A stretch of 64,000 nt of DNA from Arcuatula senhousia (GCA_963971305.1 OZ020309.1:10533001-10597000); one strand, 5' to 3'. Shown: positions 33,035-45,182, numbered from the stretch's first letter. Numbers and translations: made by a program. The notes: a model not told the origin generated them from the letters alone.

Positions 33035-33095
33035 GTACTAAGCTCTTTTGGACTTTTGACGCTTGAATAACCCATTGGTGCCTTTTTGCTGATTA
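33035..33095 (+). repeat. Penelope-type 3' tail, short copy
   Basis: CTTTTGGACTTTTGACGCTT, then GAATAACCCATTGGTGCC and TTTTTGCTG. The GACGCT(T/G)GAATAACCC variant is shared with the copy at 50515-50662, so the two form a subfamily. The T-rich open frame upstream (32646-33041) has hydrophobic residues but no recognisable domain. Confidence 0.55.
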
Positions 33096-33099
33096 TACT

Positions 33100-33760
33100 A
33101 TTCTTCTTTTCTTATTTCATTCATGAAATAAAGTTTATTGTTATATACAAACTCCAAAATGAGTTTACATGTAATTCTGCATAGTCGTTTCCAATAAAAT
33201 AGTTTGTTCCTTTAATTTGCAGTCTTTACGGTTTGTATTATTGCTTTCACATCCAAATTTTCTTTCCATTAAAAACTTCTGTGATGCTTTGAAATAATGT
33301 ATATTTAATTCATCACAGAACCCTATGTTTTAGATGGATTTCCAATTATCGTCCAATAAAATATTTCCGTTTAGCAATTAGATCAAACCAGTTGGAAACA
33401 AAACTAAGTCAAGGTTTTATGGCTAATAGACTTTATGTCCTAGTAATTACAAACCCTTTCTGTACTGACTTGTGCCTATATTTGATATTACATCAAATTA
33501 CAAACAATTTGGTAAAAATATCATGTGTTTGGAGTAAAATTGTAGAAAATTCAATGCTTACAAAATGTATGTAGGAGGTAAATTGTTAGGGATATGGGCA
33601 TCAAATTTATCACGACACGTTGTGTATTGTAGCCCATTTATGTCAAGCTTGATACATTGTATTTAAGGGCATTATAATCTTATATTTATTTTTTCGACGA
33701 TCAACCACAGGCGCTTGAGTCTAGGATTTTATTTATATATATGTTACAGTGGATTAGTGT
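33100..33760. other. No supported gene
   Basis: AT-rich spacer. Nothing recognisable. Confidence 0.4.
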
Positions 33761-33763
33761 AAT

Positions 33764-33872
33764 CAGTAATTTCATGAAATTACTAAAATTTTCAGTAAGT
33801 TCATGAAACCACAAAAGCACCAGGGATTTCATGAAATCACTAAAATTTCCAGTCAATTCATGAAATTACTGA
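33764..33872 (+). repeat. Short tandem/palindromic array around TTTCATGAAAT
   Basis: Four occurrences of a TTCATGAAA(T/C) palindrome followed by TAC/CAC, alternating with AAATTT(C)CAGT. It forms two ~55-bp degenerate units. Confidence 0.6.
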
Positions 33873-34879
33873 AAAAAAAACAGATGGAAAATTACACTAC
33901 TTTACTGAATCCATTTTGAACATCTAATATATTTTATACATCAAATTTCACATTTCAGAGGAATATTGAATGAATATTAATAAATAATAACCCGTGCTTT
34001 AACAACTGTTTGTTGCCTTTTGTTATGTCTACGTTTTTATCTTTCTTACCAGTTTTTTTTTACACGCAGCATCAGTCTAGTTAACTTTTCTTAAAAAACA
34101 AAGGAAAGGACGATTCGTATGTAATAGTAGTAAAATAAAGAAGGAATTTGTTCATGGCGCACACTTGCCCCGCGTAAATCCTCAGACAAGAAGTAATATT
34201 CAGTTGCACGGTCACGCTGAACCACCCTATTAAATTATTCTCATGAACGGAAAATACATGACGAAAACTTGCAAACTATTTTTTTAGGTTCATATCGACC
34301 CTGTCCCGAGACAAAAATAGTGGTGGTACAGGTCTGCAAGTCACTTAGAACATACATACAACTTTTGATACTGAACCATCCTTCTTTCACATGTACATTT
34401 TCATTGTTGAGAAAATCATGGCGGCATCTTCCCAAATCAGGTTTTTTGAGTCAACGTCCCGCTCCATCCTACATAATGTCATGTTATATACTGCAATTGT
34501 TCTATATAAGTAGTCAAACTTTACTGACCGTATTATCGATATGTATTATACGGTCAATGTCACTTTAAGAACACGCCCCTTTTCTATCGTTTCTTGCATT
34601 TGGGCAAACTCATTTCGTCAACACGGGTAACCCGGTCGTCACCATGATTTTATGATCAATTCTACACATTCGTTGAGCCTTTCAAAATCAGGTTACAACT
34701 TCGACCCTGTAGTTCCACATTCTCGACTTGATATAAGTTGCAATCGAAGAAATTTTTATCATGTTTCCGGTAGAAATAAAGTAGGAAGCTTTCGTATGAA
34801 AAACAAATATTGGCATGATTTACTGTTTAAAAATATCTTTAAAATTTACCACAGACTTTATATGTTAGAAGATAGTCTA
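33873..34879. other. No supported gene
   Basis: Mixed sequence with short open frames on both strands (around 34240-34570), none carrying a recognisable motif. Confidence 0.4.
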
Positions 34880-35320
34880 ATATGATTAAGGCCCTGCCTT
34901 TTTAGCGAGCATCGAAAATCTATATACCTTTTACAAATAAATCCATGTGCTCGACCGGCTAAGTTTAACGTAAAGAGGGAACTTTAAAAAAAAAAAGGAA
35001 TTAAATAGTAGCAAAGTCTGACCCCACCCAACCCAAATCATGTGCACTTGAGAACGTTGTTTTTAAAATATTTGGGATCAATAACTACTTATAAGAAAAT
35101 AAATTATTTGTGCAAATAATAAATTCTGTAACATTCTGGGATGACATTAAGCGGGGACGAAATTATCCATTTTATGGATTACGTAACGTCATTTCCTTGT
35201 CAGAGTATTTTGCGGTTCTTCAGCAGACCAAAACAACATTCAGATTATGTCAGGTTTTGTGAGATTTTCTGAGTATCAGTGTTTTATTTGAAGCATTGGT
35301 TACAGAAGTTACATTAAGAA
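34880..35320 (-). repeat. Family R repeat, uninterrupted copy
   Basis: Reverse-complement match to 17960-18267 and then 22425-22560 in one continuous stretch. It shows the target of the foldback element before insertion: ATGATTTGGGTTGGG on the minus strand where the other copy has ...ATGATTTTG | element | TATTTGGGG.... The nature of the repeat itself is unknown. Confidence 0.6.
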
Positions 35321-37424
35321 ACCTGGCGGAAAAAAAACGGTAAAGTAAAAATATCATGCAGGATTGAGGAAAGTGAGTGAAACCCCACAGGATGGGACCC
35401 TTCTTTCATTTTCAGGTAAGAACCTTTTATTTATTATTATGAGTAGGTTTTATTCCGTGAATTTATGTATTTCTTTATCTTATTTTATCTACTTAGAATT
35501 TAACAAAGCTTGGTCAGTATCATGCATTTGGTATGACTAGTCAATGGGACGATGTTGCCAAAAGCTAGCTCGGTAATTTCCGGAATCGTTTTCAGCGGAA
35601 AAGACCGAATGGTGTTTAAATAAAAATCTGTGTATAAAATAAACAAGTGGATGAATGAGGGTTTTATCACTGTTTTTGAATTTCAATTTTTATATTTTTG
35701 CATAACAGATTATGGTGTATTTTTTTAAAAGCCCAAAGGGTTGATTGTTTTACTTGCTCCGTGCCTATATTTTTTTTCACTCCGTAAAAGTAAACCTGTT
35801 CCGGTTTTATCGTCAGTATATTTCTGGCACATCTCAAAACATGCACAATGCCGTAGGGCTCGCATCTGCGATGCTCGCTATGAATTTACTAAAACGGTGT
35901 TTATCTACCGGAGCATTGGCGCAACAATCATTTCTAAATATATTCTCTCCCACGTTACAATTTTGCGCTACTATCATGGCTTCATGTATATGAGCATTTA
36001 ATTTTTGCACAGCCACTTGTTCCAATATATAATCGAAAAGACTCAGTAATTTTGTTGAACTGACATTCCTTGCATTGACTGCAAGAAACACGAAAAAGAA
36101 ATGTTGCATAAAAATCAAACATTCGAATGTTAATCTTTGGCTGAAAGACGATAGAAAAAAATAAAATTCTAATCTATTAACGTACACTTACTTATAGCAT
36201 TGCAATTTCGGACGATTTTTACATAGTACCGGTAATTTATCAATTTCAATAATGAAATATGCAATCGGATAAATTTTAGTTTACTCTCTTAATTATTTAT
36301 TTAAATTTTGTGTTTTTAATGTTTTTAATAATCTACTTACTGGTATCTTGTTATGCTTAGTAGAAATAATATAAAAATCATTTAGAAAATAAGCTTACAT
36401 TTCTTTGCAATCCTAAACGCATAATTTATGTTGAACTTTAAACACGTTTAGTATTCAAACATGCTTAGGATTGTCACATTGATGAAAATATATTCGTGTA
36501 CTTCCATTGCCGCATAACTCGAGAAACCAGATTAATCAGGTTGGACGTATCAAGCAGGCCAATTTGACAGGTGTTATGATAATAAAAGGAGAGAGGGTCG
36601 AAACAAGAAAAAACGCTCGGGAGACCCTCGCGCTTTCCTGTTTCTAAGCCTCATCCGTATAAAAATTTTATTTCGAGTCAATGTACTATTATTGTATATT
36701 TAGTCGTGGACGTGGACTCAAAAACCTGACTTGGGAGAAATCCATGAGGATACTAGAAATACCAACGTACCGATACACAAACAAACGGGCAAGAATAGAA
36801 CTTAATGCCCTTACATATCATTGCAGGATATAAATTAACTATTTTTCCTTTTTATATTATATTTATTAAATTGTGTCCGTATGTACGCCATACGGCAATA
36901 GTTGGTACATGTATATTTATTAACGAACGACCACATGTCGCGTATGCAATTGTCATCCATCCTCAAATATACTTCTTGTTTGTTGAGTATTTTACGTTCA
37001 ATTTTGTTCATTCGTTCGTCAAATACTACAACTCACGTAGCTCGGCTTCTTTCGATCTTATAATGCTCAAGTTTGAAATAGGCGTTATCTGAGTATAGGG
37101 TGCGTTTTCTTGACCAATACGACATTTACTTCAGTGTTTAAGTTTTTGCTTCAAACTATATTATTACATTTATATTATGTCGTGTTTTCGGGTAAAACTA
37201 CGTACCCACGTTTTATATGAGCAAGACATTGGATAATCATAAATTACACTTTAAACGAAAAGCATAAGCACCATTCATTACAGGTCGGTGCGTCTAAATA
37301 CCTAATAGCTGGGCTACCTCAAACATGTACTAAGCCGTAATAGTAATGTTCCACAGTGTATACCAAAGTTAGTATTACCATTCTAATCAAGCCGAAAGTT
37401 TTGTAAAGATATTTAATCCTTTTT
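35321..37424. other. No supported gene
   Basis: Two kilobases with short overlapping open frames (35741-36187, 36805-37092). I see no domain, signal peptide or splice-supported exon, and no terminal repeats. Confidence 0.4.
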
Positions 37425-38288
37425 AGCTCACCTGGCCAAAATCCATGTGAGCTATTGCCATCACTTGGCGTCCGTCGTCGTCGTCCGTCGTCGTCGTCGT
37501 CGTTAACTTTTCTTCAAACTTCTTCTTCTCTGAAACGGCTGCACAGATTCAAACCAAATTTGATCTGGTGGTACTTAAGGGTATCCCCCACAGAAAAGAT
37601 GTGGGGATTTTTGATTCGTCGAAAAATATGGTCGCCGTTGCTAAAAATAGACCAGGGGGGTCAGACTACTGATTTTGGCTTGTAAACCAAAAAGTTTTAG
37701 AGATAGATGAAATCTGATGCCACACTACTGCTTCAGCATTAAAAGCTCTACAAAAGTCTCCTTTGAGTCGAAGTTGTCAGATGAACCCTTATGGGAGTTA
37801 CGGCCCCTTAAAGGTGAAAAATAGCATTTTTTCATGTTTTTGGCCTATAGAATGAAAACTATTGCAGATAGAGAGAAGCTGTTGCTTGCTTAAATGTTCA
37901 GCTCATTTAGCTCTACAAAAGTCTCCATAAGGTCAAAGTTGTCAAATGACCCCTTATAGGGGATATGGCCCCTTGAGGACAAAAATAGTGTTTTTGGCCT
38001 CAAGAAAGAAAACTTTTGCAGATAGAGAAAAGATGTTGCTTGCTTAAATGTTCAGCTTAATTAGCTCTATAAAATCTTCTTAGGGTCAAAGTTGTCAGAT
38101 GACCCCTTTAAGGGGTTATGGCCCTTTAAAGGTGAAAAATAGTGTTTTTTGCTTTGGAATGAAAACTTTTGCAGATAGAGAAAAGCTTTTTATTGCTTAA
38201 ACATTCAGCTCATTTAGCTATATAAAAGTCTTCAAAGGGTTGACATTAAAACCAGGTGAGCGGTTCAGGCTCCTTGGAGCCTCTTGTT
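37425..38288 (+). mobile_element. Helentron-like element with tandem core, copy 2
   Basis: The 5' end is AGCTCACCTGGCC; its partner CCAGGTGAGC is internal (38252-38261), followed by the hairpin AGGCTCC-TT-GGAGCCT (38267-38282) and CTTGTTT. A GTC/GTCGTC microsatellite lies after the 5' end (37470-37503). The core consists of three to four ~150-bp units (AAAACTTTTGCAGATAGAGA, TTAAATGTTCAGCTCATTTA, AAAGTTGTCA(G/A)ATGACCCC). A 5' repeat, microsatellite, tandem core, internal inverse repeat and 3' hairpin are the pearl/HINE layout. No protein is encoded. Confidence 0.7.
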
Positions 38289-39796
38289 TATAGACAGTTT
38301 TAGAAAACCCTTTGATTTGCCGCTGTCAAATCTCGCCCATCACTTGGTGTCTGTCAGTCTGTACTTGGTTTACTATGTTACATGTACCGTCCATCACTTG
38401 GTGTAAATATCCCGGTTGTTAAAAAAAAAAGCGAGAAAACGAAAACTTATAAACAAACAAACAAAAATACATAATAATATTCAATCACTTGGTGTCCGTC
38501 TTTCTGTCCTTGGTTTACTATGTTACAAGTATCGCCAACCTTTTTGGTGTCTGTCTGTCAATGTCCCAGGTGTAAAAACGTATAACTTTATAGGTTTCTG
38601 AAAGAAGACTAAGTCAATGTACTTTATTTAAAATGTTAAGTTTCAAATGTCTTACTTTATCAAATCATATATACACATTTTTTTAATGAAGATAAACGTT
38701 TCCCCTTATGATGAATGTGAAAACAAAGAATAACCAAACTCATTATTTGCATGTCGTGTACAAACAATAACATGTATAATAAACAAAATACATGCCGCAT
38801 GCATATATAAAGGATGTTTAATGCGGAAGATCACAGCGGGTATCTAAGGGGAAGAAAACCACAGGTGATGATCAGGACCGTGTTAATTAACCTTTATCAA
38901 ATGCAAATTATAAAGACGTTTTAAGTTACGAAATAATAATGTTAAGGTCCAAATTATTGCCAGTGTTGATAAATGGGGCAATCTTTTTCAAATGATCCGA
39001 TAAAGACAATATTTCAAGGAGTTATTTTCGTTTGAATAATTTTCTGTTTTAAAATTTTAAAATCCTTCTCTTATGAAGTTCGATTTTATAAATCTCATTT
39101 TGGCTGGAAAATTTAACGGGAATCGCAATTTTGGCAAGTTTTGTTCACTCGTTTTATTGATTTATACCTAAGGTTTCCTCTCTCTTAGTTACTGAAATTT
39201 TGTTATTACAATCTGGAAATAAAAAAAAACGTTTTACAATGTATCTTTATTTCTATAAAGTGGTCGCTGCATTTTACTCAAATATTATTTTCGTATGTTC
39301 AAAATTAAATTTCATATTTAGATTTAATTTAACTAGAAATGAATAGTATAGGTCTTTAATTTTTTTCAATAAAAAGAAATAAATTGGGGGTTAAATTTTG
39401 AATATTGTTAATTATTTTCAAGTTGCGAGATATACATGTCTTATAAGATGTTGCGCAAATGTACCAAAAGGTTAATCTACATGAATTTGTTAATGGTTAT
39501 AACACTGCTGGATCCGTATTTGGCTTTGGCTTCACTGATGGGAACAGTAAGTAACTAGCAATCAGTTTGCATCAGCAATAATAAATAAATAATTAAATAA
39601 GTTTGAAAAAAATATATAATAATTAACAAATTAAACAAATAAATAAAATATAAAAAAATAATAAAAGGTATTTTATATCATTAATAGTAACTATGATAAA
39701 AATATATGAAAATAAAAACGAAAAAAAATCTTTATACATTAAAAATTCGACAATTACTTGTATAACTAAAACGTGTTTTTATTTTTTCTGCATGAA
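38289..39796. other. No supported gene; minor repeat
   Basis: 38330-38570 contains two to three loose copies of a CATCACTTGGTGTCTGTC / TTGGTTTACTATGTTACA repeat. The remainder is very AT-rich, with AAATAAATAA runs near 39580-39670. Confidence 0.4.
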
Positions 39797-40045
39797 TATT
39801 CAACGTTCATCGCTCATCGTGCGTGTGAGCGTTTAAACGTTCATCGCTCATCGTGTAACGTTCATTTGAGTGGTTAATCGTGTAAAACCCCCAATCGTGT
39901 ATTTGAGCGATTCAATCGTGCGTGTGAGTGTTTAAACGCTCATCGCTCATCGTGCGTGGAACGTGTATCGTGCCCTCATCGTGCACTCATCGTGCGTTCA
40001 TCGTGCGCTCATCGTGCATTCATCGTGCGCTCATCGTGCGTGTGG
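39797..40045 (+). repeat. Tandem array of ~11-bp CTCATCGTGCG units
   Basis: Variants of (G/A)CTCATCGTGCG and GTTCATCGTGC are packed most regularly at 39960-40040 and spread with GTGTGAGCGTTTAAACG linkers on the left. One strand is open across it by virtue of the 11-bp period, but no protein is implied. Confidence 0.8.
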
Positions 40046-40108
40046 TTAGTTTGAATTTTAGAGGGTCTGTACTACATGCATTTAGAAATCATTTATACCT
40101 GCAAACAA

Positions 40109-40286
40109 CCGGGCTGAAGTTAGTACATTATTCATTTTTCATTATTCATTTTTCAATAATGAATAATGATTTGGTTCATTATTCATTATTCATTTTTTAA
40201 TTTGAATAATGAATAATGAACCAAATCATTATTCATTATTGAAAAATGAATAATGAAAAATGAATAATGAGCTAACTTCAGCCCGG
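40109..40286. repeat. 178-bp near-perfect palindrome of ATTATTCATT units
   Basis: The outer arms CCGGGCTGAAGTTAG and CTAACTTCAGCCCGG are exact complements. Inside, TTCATTATT and AATAATGAA units mirror around a short AT-rich centre near 40200. It could extrude as a cruciform or be transcribed into a long hairpin. It may be a MITE, but a target duplication is not clear. Confidence 0.85.
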
Positions 40287-40719
40287 TCTGCAAATATTTG
40301 CGCAAATGATGAAGAAAATACATACTTAAGGTTGAAGGCTGTTGGCGATTTTTTATTCTTATTTTTCTAAATTATCGCCTGTTATGTCGCGTACACTAAT
40401 CCTTTTTTCTATTAGAAATATCACGACAAAACGATTAGGATGGTAAGTCTTTACATTCCCTTTGTTATTCTATATTATTATACTTCATTAGATTTTTTCC
40501 TAATAAATTTTAATTGAACAATTCAATCTATCATATAAAAGATTTCCATCCAGCGGGTGATAATTTTTTATCTATCACCCTCGCGTGCAGAGCCCCATTT
40601 TAAGAATCTTGATCAATTGAGCGATTGATGATAACGAGATAATTAATAGCCCAAAGCGCCTTTTAACACCGATCGAACAGACGAATTCTAGTGTAGCAGA
40701 CGACGTAAACAAAGTAAAA
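40287..40719. other. 5' flank of the Crypton-type gene, with an inverted repeat
   Basis: The notable item is the perfect 8-bp inverted repeat GGGTGATA / TATCACCC at 40555-40580 with a 10-bp spacer, ~140 bp before the ATG. The element's left end is not certain. Confidence 0.45.
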
Positions 40720-42168
40720 ATGTTTGCCGAAATAAGCGAGGACGACATATCGTCTTTATTAGATGAAAAAGATTCAAAATCTACGAAAAGATGTGTAGAT
40801 AGAAGCGTAGCATGTTTTAGGACATTTTTGGGAGAGAATCCAGATTTTGAGAGCTTTTCTAAGGAGAAACTGAATGATAAAATGAGACATTCTTTTGTGT
40901 CACTACGGAAAACTGATGCAAATCCTCTAAAGAAATCTTCAATTACAAACGTGAGGTACGGAATATCAAAGTATCTTAAGGAAAGGTGTTCGATTGACAT
41001 TAACAATGACATTGAATTTACAAGTTCAAAAGATGTTTTTAGAGCTGTCGTTGTTGATTTGAAGAAGAAAGGTTATGCTGGTACTGATCATAAACCACCA
41101 ATTTCGCAAGATGATTTAAAGAAGTTTTACAAAGTTGACAGTATTGCATTGAATACTAAAACTCCATGTGGATTACAGATGAAGGTATGGTTTGATATAA
41201 CATTTTACATTTGCAGAAGGGGTCAGGAAAACTTGCGTTCAATGACTAAAAAAACGTTTGTTGTGAAAACCGATTCAAGTGGACGAGAATATGTGTATCA
41301 ACAAGTTGGTGAATGTGACAAAAACCACCGGGATTTAGCAACCCCCGATGATACTATCGGTGAAAGTAGGATGTACGCTAAAATGAATGACCCTCTCTGT
41401 CCAGTCCTTTCCTTCAAACTCTACTTTGATAAGCTTCATCCAGGCATTGATGAATTGTGGCAACGGCCAAAGGATAAATTGAACCACGAAGATGAAACCT
41501 GGTATTGTAAGGCACCTTTAGGAAAAAACACATTATCACAAATGATGCCAGTTATATCTGAACGAGCAAAACTTTCACAGAGGTACACCAATCATTCTGT
41601 CAGAGCTACCTCAATTTGCGCAATGGATGATTCAGGAATTGAGGCTAGACACATCATGAGGGCTAGTGGTCATTGAAGTGAAACTTCCATTAGAAGCTAC
41701 TCGAAAAGACTTAGTGAAACAAAGAAACGGGAAATGTCAGACAGTCTAAACAGTGTTCTACTAGATGGGTCCATGGATACAAATAATGCATCTAATCTCG
41801 ACAATACAAGCGCCAGTACTAGTACCAGCCTTTCTGGTAGTCATGACAGTATTAACAATGGTCCTACAAATGATATAAAATCTAATGAAAATGACTTATT
41901 CGGACTTAGTGGCGAAGAAATCGAATTTGTGTTGTCTGACCCCACAACTGTATTTGAAGAAATTTCAACATCTACAAATCCTACTTATTCTGCTCAGACA
42001 AAATCAACACCAGACGATTTTGAAGCTCAGAGTACAACTGGATGCATCAATGCATTACAAGTGCCAATTACACAGCCAGTCACTCTTCCAACAAATATTA
42101 ATATGATGAACAATGTGCAGCCATGGTGGAATAATTCTAATGTCCAAATATCAATAACTGTGTTGTAA
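40720..42168 (+). pseudogene. Crypton-type tyrosine recombinase with one nonsense codon
   Basis: An intronless frame of 482 codons opens with ATG at 40720. Residues ~10-120 look like the SAM-like N-terminal core-binding region. The catalytic region follows: R167 (FYICRRGQENLR), the H-x-x-R box at 292-295 (NHSVRAT) and H318 (RASGH). Codon 319 is TGA (41674-41676). The frame then continues as SETSIRSYSKRL, where Y326 is the expected nucleophile, and on through a Ser/Asn-rich tail to TAA at 42166-42168. The domain resembles the DUF3504/Crypton-derived family (ZMYM, QRICH1, KIAA1958-like). The stop removes the tyrosine, so the product would be unable to cut DNA. A CGA-to-TGA change would explain it (inference). 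Coding is otherwise intact, suggesting recent loss, a sequencing error or recoding. Confidence 0.8.
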
Positions 42169-43458
42169 ACTTTAACTTTCAGAAGTGACATGATGCCATT
42201 GTTACCTACATTTATGTTTAAATTGATGGTTTTTTTTTGTTGTTAAAATTTGTTGAAAATCAGTGTCATATTTTCTTTTATTTTTGAAGCCAAAAGTGGG
42301 TAACAATAAAACTCCAGAATTATCATTATACTCCCGTTTTAAAAGTGAGGGCTATATAGTGACAGGAGAGTCTGTTTATGTGTCTGTCCGTCCATCCTTT
42401 CGTTACACTTCTGGGTACATGTTGTACACATCTCTTATCGCAATTGCAACTCCTCCTAAACCCCTTGATGGATTTTCATGAAATAGTTACAGAATCTTTG
42501 TGGTATAATGTGGATGTGGTTTTTCATAACAAAACATGTACTTAACGATTTTTATGGCAAGGGGTACATATCCTGGTCTTACCGGGACTACTCCCAACTC
42601 CTTGATGGATTCTCATTAAAAAAATGACATAATCTTTGTTGCATGATGTAGATCAATATGCACATTTCTTCTGATTAATATTTGTGGGTTGGTGTATGTA
42701 TATGTGAGCTGCTTCTCACAGTACTTCTATTTTTGTGTCAAAATTACATAGAAAGTGATAATCATTAGGAGCATAAATATTAAAACGATCATGACTTGGT
42801 GTAGGCATGTCAAAATAAACGGTGAGCGAATATTGCTTTATCCTCCAACTTCAAATTAAAAAAAGGAAGTTATTCAGTCCTGACGTAAAGTACACTTTTT
42901 ATAGTTATGAAAAATGAAATAAATATCACTCTGTGAAACAACATGTACATATGAAACATCTCCATGTATTTTACATTATAAAAAATTGTTCTCATAATAT
43001 CAAATATATTTTCCATCAACACGTACACAAACCGTCTTTTTTTTGCCTATGAAAGATTCATCAGAGACGATCTTGACCAAAATAGACTATAAAGGTTTTA
43101 AAACCAAAACATACATGTATCCTAACATGCATAAAACCTATATATAACGCCAAGAAAACTACATATGACATCTTCAAATGGGGAATAATGGACTTCAAAA
43201 CAAAAACACTTAGAATATTTACCTCAAAAAGTTAATAACATATGAGAGAGTGAGTCCAGTAGAAATGTTATAATTGTAATGGCCATGAATTTGCAAAAGT
43301 TTATCCACAAGGATGGTGAGTTTCTCGCTCATAAAAAACAGATGAAACTTCAGTATCATGAACTATATATATAAAAAATGATTATAATACCCAGAAAATT
43401 TTACACGTTCGATGTACATATTATTCTGTAAATAAAGAAAAATTCAGTATAATAAATT
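42169..43458. other. 3' flank of the Crypton-type gene; a dispersed repeat
   Basis: 42340-42560 carries GTGTCTGTCCGTCCATC and CCTTGATGGATTTTCATGAA, related to 52200-52440 (CTGTCTGTCCGTCTG, CGCTTAATGGATTTTGATGAA), a dispersed repeat. No further coding region recognised. Confidence 0.45.
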
Positions 43459-43544
43459 AAATAACATATAGCTGAGAGGGTGATAGAGTAGATTGATACC
43501 CTTCGAAAAAACATTGTCATCCCCCTCTCAGCTATATGTTATTT
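43459..43544. repeat. Hairpin with 22-bp perfect stem
   Basis: AAATAACATATAGCTGAGAG followed by GG pairs exactly with 43523-43544 across a 42-base loop. The loop starts with a second, imperfect palindrome GGGTGATA...TGATACCC (43478-43501) that echoes the GGGTGATA/TATCACCC repeat at 40555-40580 on the other side of the recombinase gene. It could mark the right end of the Crypton-type element, or be an unrelated small inverted-repeat element. Confidence 0.6.
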
Positions 43545-44330
43545 ATATACTTTACCAATGGTGCTCTGATTCAAATTTAGCAATTTAAATATTATCCTCG
43601 ATATTTGCATTACTACTATACAAGACACCTGTTTTGGATTTTTTTATTTAAAATCCGAACTAAGATGTGAACCTCAACCAAGAAATCAAGTTATTCTGAT
43701 CTGCATCTGCCATCCAAAAAGATATATAAGGAAAAATGAAATTTTATTTTAAGATGGATTTTATCACGGCAAGTATCAGTCCAGTCCGATAGAGCGATCC
43801 TGATACGTAATGCCGCGAGAAAATCCATCTCAAAAACAAAACGGCTTGTATTTTATACCAATTTCTGCAAGTAAAACTTCTTATTTCCTTGTGATTTTAT
43901 TTAAGAAAGAATTTACTTTAACAAAGGCGGAGGTGTGGGAATGTTATGAATGACATTCCTAATTATTCGTTCAAATTTTAAAATTGTCCTTCCTTTCCCA
44001 GATATATAGGTTGCTCTTAGTCATAATTTAGTTTTCAAGTTCAGTATTTTAGGTTTCATTGTTCTATGCTTTTCATAATCACTTGGTGCTTGGCTTTTTC
44101 AATATTTTAGGTAGTGCGCCTCTGGTGAGTCTTGAATAGACGAAACGCGCTTCAGTAGTTGTAAAATTTTGTAGTAATTTTAATTTCATTCATAAATTAA
44201 TTCATAAAGAACTGTTTAACAAGCGACGTCAAATTCAGAGCATCGTAATGCGCCTCCGTAGAACCAGCCAGTTCTTTAATTTTTATACCACAGCCAGCAT
44301 GTTATACGGGTTATCTCAACCGACAAACAT
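43545..44330. other. No supported gene; repeat tail
   Basis: 44090-44210 contains GAGTCTTGAATAGACGAAAC, then GCGC, a motif I associate with dispersed repeats of marine bivalves. No coding region. Confidence 0.35.
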
Positions 44331-44337
44331 AAAGAGA

Positions 44338-44574
44338 AATGCGAGGATGATCTCAAGGAACGATGCTAGTCCTTCGGAAGGGACGAAAAAAGGTTGTCCC
44401 GTGTATGTGGAGAGCAATACCCCATGCACGTTAAAGACCCCTTTGTAGAGTTCGATAAGAGTAGGCTCAATGGGGGCCGCTGCAAAGGCCACACTCGCAA
44501 ACTGCTAGCTGGAGAGGGATTTACATAAGCATTAAGCTTGTTTCCCAATCCAGGATAAATAAATATGTTTAAAC
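44338..44574 (+). mobile_element. SINE copy 1, 5'-truncated
   Basis: Runs from GCGAGGATGATCTCAAGG through CTAGTCCTTCGGAAGGGACG, ATACCCCATGCACGTTAAAG, TCGATAAGAGTAGGCTCAAT and GCTAGCTGGAGAGG to AAATATGTTTAAAC, matching the minus-strand copy at 46408-46761. The tRNA-like head is missing. Flanking AAAGAGAAATGC and AAAAGAAATGCC may be remains of a target duplication. Confidence 0.75.
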
Positions 44575-45182
44575 TAAAAAGAAATGCCGAAAATTGTCGA
44601 TCCACCCTTTTTTAAATTATAATACAAAAAAACGTAATACACAGAAGAAAAATGAGATGTGGAACAAGTGTACGCGACACAACCTACGATATAAACGTAA
44701 ATTTAAAACATCCACAATGGAAAACAGCCAGCAGCCTTCAATGTGACCAGTGGTCGCTGCTCGCTGTTTTTCAATTGGCTCCTGGATTGACAATAAATTA
44801 CATATGACATGTTTTTGTTTACGAATAGAAAATGATTCAAACTTGGTAAAAATGAAAAAGGAGACACAGTATCATATATAGTCATATATGTAAATTACCA
44901 TTGTAAAAGAATCGAAGAACATCCGAACTTACTACAGAACGAATCTTAATTAAAACTGACTGGTAATTCCATAGGGATGTGTTTGAAAATAAGTAAATTA
45001 CTCAAGATATGACTTCCGCATTAGCCTATTTAAGACTTACTTAATATAGATATACTTTGGTAAAAAAGTTGGAGGCGTCAATTTATAGTGATGACAAAAT
45101 AAATGATATTTTCATTGCAACAAAGATTTTTTTATGCACATTTTATATTTACTATGCATTTCTCGAATATCGTTAAATAAAG
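44575..45182. other. No supported gene
   Basis: Mixed AT-rich sequence; nothing recognisable. Confidence 0.4.

Noticed and set aside
32646..33041. 131-codon plus-strand hydrophobic frame
   Set aside because: It ends at a Penelope-type tail and probably reads through a T-rich repeat; no recognisable transmembrane protein family.
35741..36187. Overlapping open frames on both strands as a short gene
   Set aside because: Three frames are open at once, which reflects composition rather than selection; no motif.
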